The notes under the pieces were generated by a model, which saw only the letters and a program-made list of their open reading frames with translations, had not been told where the DNA came from and ran no database searches. From NCBI RefSeq assembly GCF_001281405.1, contig NZ_CP010401.1:210001-274000 (forward strand): DNA of 64,000 nucleotides, given 5' to 3'. The position numbers were made by a program, and so were the translations under genes. This DNA is from Bartonella ancashensis (GTDB lineage Bacteria; Pseudomonadota; Alphaproteobacteria; Rhizobiales; Rhizobiaceae). Positions 60,346 to 64,000 of this stretch are shown piece after piece. Each line of letters starts with the position of its first letter. The stretch's first letter is position 1.

Positions 60346-61746
60346 TCACGGAATAGTTTGCAAAGGAATAATCACTTTTATATTTCTGGATGCAGAATCT
60401 TCAAAAAGAGGCTTTTTATCAAATCTTGCACAGAGACTCTCAATAAATAAGCGACTCCTGTTTTCCCTTTGCTCATAATTTTGACCAGACATCCCCGCCC
60501 AATTATCGGCAAAAATCAAAGCCACACGACTATCATGCTGAGCCTCTAATGCAACATGAATATGTGTAGAATGCTGATCCAAATAAACATTTTTAAAAGA
60601 ATGCTTTAACAACGCCACAACAATAATTCCAACTACTGTGGCATCCTTTTCAGGCAATGAACATTCTGCAAAAACCGTTTTTATAGCAACCTTATCGTAC
60701 AATTCAACAGGCATTGACAATTTGATGTCATGCACAACTGAACCCAAAAAATCAGCCAATGGTATCATCCCTGTATCATAGGTTAATGGCAAATAATGAT
60801 ACACTGTTGAAATAGTCTGAATAAAATCATGTGCTGTATCAATGACAGAACATTCATCATCTTCATGGTGATTGTTACATTGAAGAGGAAACAAAGACGC
60901 AACTATATTGAGAAAATTATCTATGTGACATTTTATATTTTGTAGCAATTTTTCAACATATTGGTGATCCTCTTTTCTACGCTTCCGTATATTTAGCAAT
61001 TTCTTAGTTTGTTTTTTTACACGCGCTTTAAGAGAGCTATTTACACTTTGAAGCGTTTGCTGATGCATCTTTGAAAGATGTATATCACGGCTTAAACAAC
61101 GTATCACCCAACAAAAAAACGTAACAGAACCCACCACAGCTATCAATGAAACCAGAGTCAAAATGATATCTTGTTTTACAATAGCTTCACGTTTTTCCTC
61201 CCTAAAAGGATCATCTCCATCAAGAAATTGTATAATCAGCTGAGACAAGTGCCCTACATGAAATTGAGTCATTTCAATTGGTAAGGGAGGATGAACAGAA
61301 GGATCTGGAAAAGAGTCTAAAGCAACCATATGAGCATTTATAATGCTTTTACGTACTTCTATTTCTTTTTTAAAATCTATAAACCATTCTAACCAACGCG
61401 GATGAGAATGTACAATAATGCCCGCATATTCAAGGAGATCATCAAGCTCCCCTACAGACTTTGTAAAATGCAACTTATCATTGATATCGCGACTGTTTTC
61501 ATAACGGCGATCCGCCACAGCCATATTCGTTAAATTGAGCAATATCAAATCGACTTGTTCATGCAATTTTGAGCGCGCATCGAGCTGTGCAAGTTCTCTA
61601 TCAACATTATAGGATGAAAGAATAATACAACATAGTGCTAAAAAAGCCATCAAAAGGGAAATAACAATCCCTCCTCGAAGCCAACATATTTGCACCAATT
61701 TCAAAAAAGAAGATATCACTGAAAACGAATTTGTCTTTTTTACCAT
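60346..61746 (-). CDS. Membrane-bound sensor histidine kinase-like protein (divergent)
   Basis: About 466 residues from the ATG at 61746; an in-frame TTG at 61764 with a weak AGGA is an alternative start. Two membrane helices (about residues 25-47 and 195-217) flank a periplasmic helical sensor domain. A basic linker follows (VKKQTKKLLNIRKRRKEDHQ), then a helical DHp-like region and an ATPase-like fold with FADNWAGM in place of the N/G1 boxes and a VIIPL end. The usual phospho-His motif is not evident; the layout resembles HWE/HisKA_2 or histidine phosphotransfer proteins. Signal and partner are unknown. Convergent with the Bep array and probably ordinary chromosome. Confidence 0.65.
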   Translation of the reverse strand: MVKKTNSFSVISSFLKLVQICWLRGGIVISLLMAFLALCCIILSSYNVDRELAQLDARSKLHEQVDLILLNLTNMAVADRRYENSRDINDKLHFTKSVGELDDLLEYAGIIVHSHPRWLEWFIDFKKEIEVRKSIINAHMVALDSFPDPSVHPPLPIEMTQFHVGHLSQLIIQFLDGDDPFREEKREAIVKQDIILTLVSLIAVVGSVTFFCWVIRCLSRDIHLSKMHQQTLQSVNSSLKARVKKQTKKLLNIRKRRKEDHQYVEKLLQNIKCHIDNFLNIVASLFPLQCNNHHEDDECSVIDTAHDFIQTISTVYHYLPLTYDTGMIPLADFLGSVVHDIKLSMPVELYDKVAIKTVFAECSLPEKDATVVGIIVVALLKHSFKNVYLDQHSTHIHVALEAQHDSRVALIFADNWAGMSGQNYEQRENRSRLFIESLCARFDKKPLFEDSASRNIKVIIPLQTIP

Positions 61747-61764
61747 CTTATTGTCATCGATCAA

Positions 61765-63405
61765 CTGAATAGAAATTCCTGTTTAATGCCTAAAAAAGCA
61801 GCATCGTTAATCTTCATGTAAAATACCCCCCCAAATTTACTCACAAACCTTTCCCTTTTTTTCCTGAAACCTCTTCTTCAATTTCTTAATAGAAATCTCT
61901 GTGTTACCCCGACATGGCTGCAAGCCCTTCAAACAAGATAATTCCTCATCCTCATGACCCACGGTTCTCTCAAATAGATATGGGAGAACCCAACTAGTAT
62001 CGAAATGAGAATTTGAGCTTGTCTCAGCGCTATCCACTTTTTCTGAAGAGTTTTTGCAAACAACAAAGCTATTTGACAAAACTCTTCATAACAGCAAAAT
62101 CACAATTACAAATCACAGAAGTATTTTCATGAAAAAATCTAGAAACATTCACAAAAACAATAACTTCCCTTTTATGCGCAAACAAACAATTGATAGAAGA
62201 ATCTTTTTGAACCTTGTAACTTAATTAATCTACGCAAAATAAAATGAGAAGAAACCACTTGTTATATCGTTATCACCTTCATAAACCTCTCACCCCGTTT
62301 GTATTTTTAATCACGAAATTCACTCTGCAAAACAGCAGAAATCCAAATTCTTGATTCAGTATTTTTAAAAATTACTTTACCCCGCATCACGTTTTTACAA
62401 TCATTTTTTGAAGAAGATCTTCAGCTCCCCGCCGCATTTGATCGTTCCATAAAGGAACAAAAAAGCGCAAAGATCATGCAATCAAAAGAAATTTTTGTTT
62501 CAAACATTTTCTTGTCTGTCATAAAGATCAGATTTTTTTATGGCTGAAACTTTACTTTTTTGCTCTAATATTTCCAAAAATTCGATAAAAAAGCAAAAAT
62601 ATTCTCTTTTTAAGAATACACACCATGAAATTCGTGCATTCATAGCTCTATTTATTCATCTCATAAAATTTTACAAACTTCTCATTCATCGAAATGATAT
62701 GTTTATTTTCTATCTACCTCATATCTATTTAAAATATCCCTCTTTTCGGAAATAGAGCTCAGTCCTAAAATATCCAGATAACAAAAATAAATTTCTATAA
62801 AATAGCAAAATTTGTACGGTAAAGAATGACTTATAGAACGAATGCGCAACCATGCCACCATCAATGAGAAGATCTCATTAATTCATCTTGATTGATCTGG
62901 CATTCTATTTACGTTTGTAAAAAGAGGCTCAACCAGAATTTACTATACCAAAAATGTTGAATATTCATGATTTCATCTTTTTGCAAAATAAGCCACACTA
63001 AAATTTATCAGCTTTTTGTCATTCTTTAAATAAAATTCCCCATAATGATGGTTTGATCTTTTGACAACGGGAAACAAATAAAACAATCTATAATCAAATG
63101 GTCTTTTCCTGAAAACCCTCTCCATGGAACTTCAGCATTTTTACTAGAAATATAGATGATAACACAGGTAAAATCACCACGTCATAAAATTTATATGCCT
63201 TCATAGACAATCAGAATACATGAAAATTGCTTTTTTAGCGCATCTACCATAAACTGCAATTGTAACCTTAACAGCTCGAATAAAACAATACTCTTTACTA
63301 TCAGCTTTATTACAAAGTGTTATTCATGAATAAATTGTTATGGCATGATGTTTAAACCATAGATTTACTCTATCCCCCATCACAAAAAGAAATAGAAAAG
63401 AAACT
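61765..63405. other. Intergenic region, about 1.6 kb
   Basis: No supported gene. Frames at 61837-62079 (-, 80 codons) and 62540-62755 (+, 71 codons) lack domains and good ribosome sites. The region is AT-rich with many stops, like a long-decayed locus. Confidence 0.4.
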
Positions 63406-63912
63406 ATGATCAACAACAAATCACCTCATTCCTCAAACTCTTCTCACAAAGAAATTGATGCGTTGCGGCAAAAAATCCATCCGAAAGATCCAGAACAAGA
63501 AGCAGCTCTTGACCCTGCCGTAGAGCGTGTAAGAAAAAAGCTCATGTATTTGATGATTTCCTTTGTTTCAATTACACTTATTCTCATTCTTGCTGTATTA
63601 GCTGCCATCATTTACAAAATTCTTGTTCCACAATCAGAAAAAATATTGAAAACCCCTGCCCATACAGATCCGCACTCTATACATAAAAAAATTCCACAAA
63701 TCGCCCAATATACAATTCCTTTGCCTAAAGGGGCAAAAATCATATCACAAAGCCTTTCGGAAACAGCTCTTGTATTGAGAATTATTATGCCCGATGGACA
63801 AACAAAGCTGATTGTCTACAACTACTATACAGGTGAAATCTTAGCCACCTTCTCTACCACAACATCAAAATATTCGGAAGATTCTTCTTCAAAAATGCTC
63901 ATATCCCCATAA
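63406..63912 (+). CDS. Small single-pass membrane protein, alphaproteobacterial hypothetical
   Basis: 168 residues. Hydrophilic N-terminus (about 1-44), one membrane helix (about 45-70, MYLMISFVSITLILILAVLA), then a compact extracytoplasmic part with LPKGAKIISQSLSETALVLRI and LIVYNYYTGEIL. This resembles the DUF6476-type proteins of Rhizobiales. Function unknown. ATG at 63406 with only a weak ribosome site (AAAAGAAA). Not related to the T4SS by sequence. Confidence 0.7.
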   Translation: MINNKSPHSSNSSHKEIDALRQKIHPKDPEQEAALDPAVERVRKKLMYLMISFVSITLILILAVLAAIIYKILVPQSEKILKTPAHTDPHSIHKKIPQIAQYTIPLPKGAKIISQSLSETALVLRIIMPDGQTKLIVYNYYTGEILATFSTTTSKYSEDSSSKMLISP

Positions 63913-63939
63913 GCATCTTTTTATTTTTTGCGGAATTAT

Positions 63940-64000
63940 CACGCAGTATATCCACGCAGTATATCCACGCAGTATATCCACGCAGTATATCCACGCAGTA
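63940..64000 (+). repeat. 13-bp tandem repeat running off the window
   Basis: Unit CACGCAGTATATC repeated perfectly from 63940 (four full copies and a partial) up to the last base; total copy number unknown. Confidence 0.92.

Noticed and set aside
61837..62079. 80-codon minus-strand ORF upstream of the sensor kinase
   Set aside because: No domain, no clear ribosome site; surrounding DNA full of stops.
62540..62755. 71-codon plus-strand ORF
   Set aside because: Low-complexity Phe/Ile/Lys composition typical of chance ORFs in AT-rich DNA.
63940..64000. CRISPR array
   Set aside because: 13-bp units without spacers.
59366..64000. Integrase, tRNA or attachment site marking the island boundary
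   Set aside because: None could be seen on either strand.

Overview
The window is a Bartonella chromosomal island. It carries a complete VirB/VirD4 type IV secretion system (T4SS) followed by a very large, partly decayed array of Bep effector genes (Bartonella effector proteins). The assignment rests on four things: AT-rich DNA; tightly overlapping virB2-virB11 genes without virB1; a TraG-type virD4 one effector gene downstream of virB11; and about twenty genes built from Fic, OB and BID modules. Fic domains typically transfer AMP from ATP onto a target hydroxyl through the motif HxFx(D/E)GNGRxxR. BID (Bep intracellular delivery) domains plus a charged tail are the secretion signal read by VirD4. 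An array in which most Beps keep a Fic domain is more like Bartonella lineage 3 (B. clarridgeiae/B. rochalimae group) or the B. ancashensis acquisition than lineage 4, where few Beps keep it. The species cannot be fixed from sequence reading alone.

Layout. 2-895: 3' part of an M23 peptidase gene. 896-2071: non-coding region with the virB promoter. 2072-10725: virB2, B3, B4, B5, B6, B7, B8, B9, B10, B11, nearly all overlapping or translationally coupled. 10860-14168: an 1102-residue Fic-OB-BID-BID-BID effector. 14285-16198: virD4. 16253-30097: seven Fic-type Beps, of which four are frameshifted or decayed. 30717-39763: BID-only Beps (five plus a relic). 40717-59365: Fic-OB-BID Beps, one on the minus strand, one with phosphotyrosine-type repeats, plus a relic, ending in an antitoxin-Bep pair (biaA plus a Bep1-like gene). 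59366-64000: flanking chromosome with a divergent sensor kinase on the minus strand and a small single-pass membrane protein.

How it works together. VirB2-VirB11 build the pilus, core channel and ATPases. VirD4 couples BID-bearing effectors to the channel. Fic domains that keep the full motif (genes at 10860, 40902, 48871, 54308 and 57845, plus the broken ones at 16253, 22538 and 26484) are candidates for host-protein AMPylation; the others have substituted motifs and are probably non-catalytic or altered.

Most interesting observation. Besides the intact BiaA-type antitoxin gene at 57623, antitoxin-like sequence seems to persist through the array in decayed forms. It appears as N-terminal fusions in five Beps (16253, 18314, 20555, 22538, 28345) in which the inhibitory motif [S/T]xxxE[G/N] is altered. 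It also appears as three tiny leader ORFs (40717, 45982, 48673) exactly where biaA sits. This reads as a record of effectors derived from a Fic toxin-antitoxin module losing, fusing or neutralising the antitoxin. Other notable features are homopolymer frameshifts in two Beps, a heptamer repeat between Beps, and a half-BID duplication.
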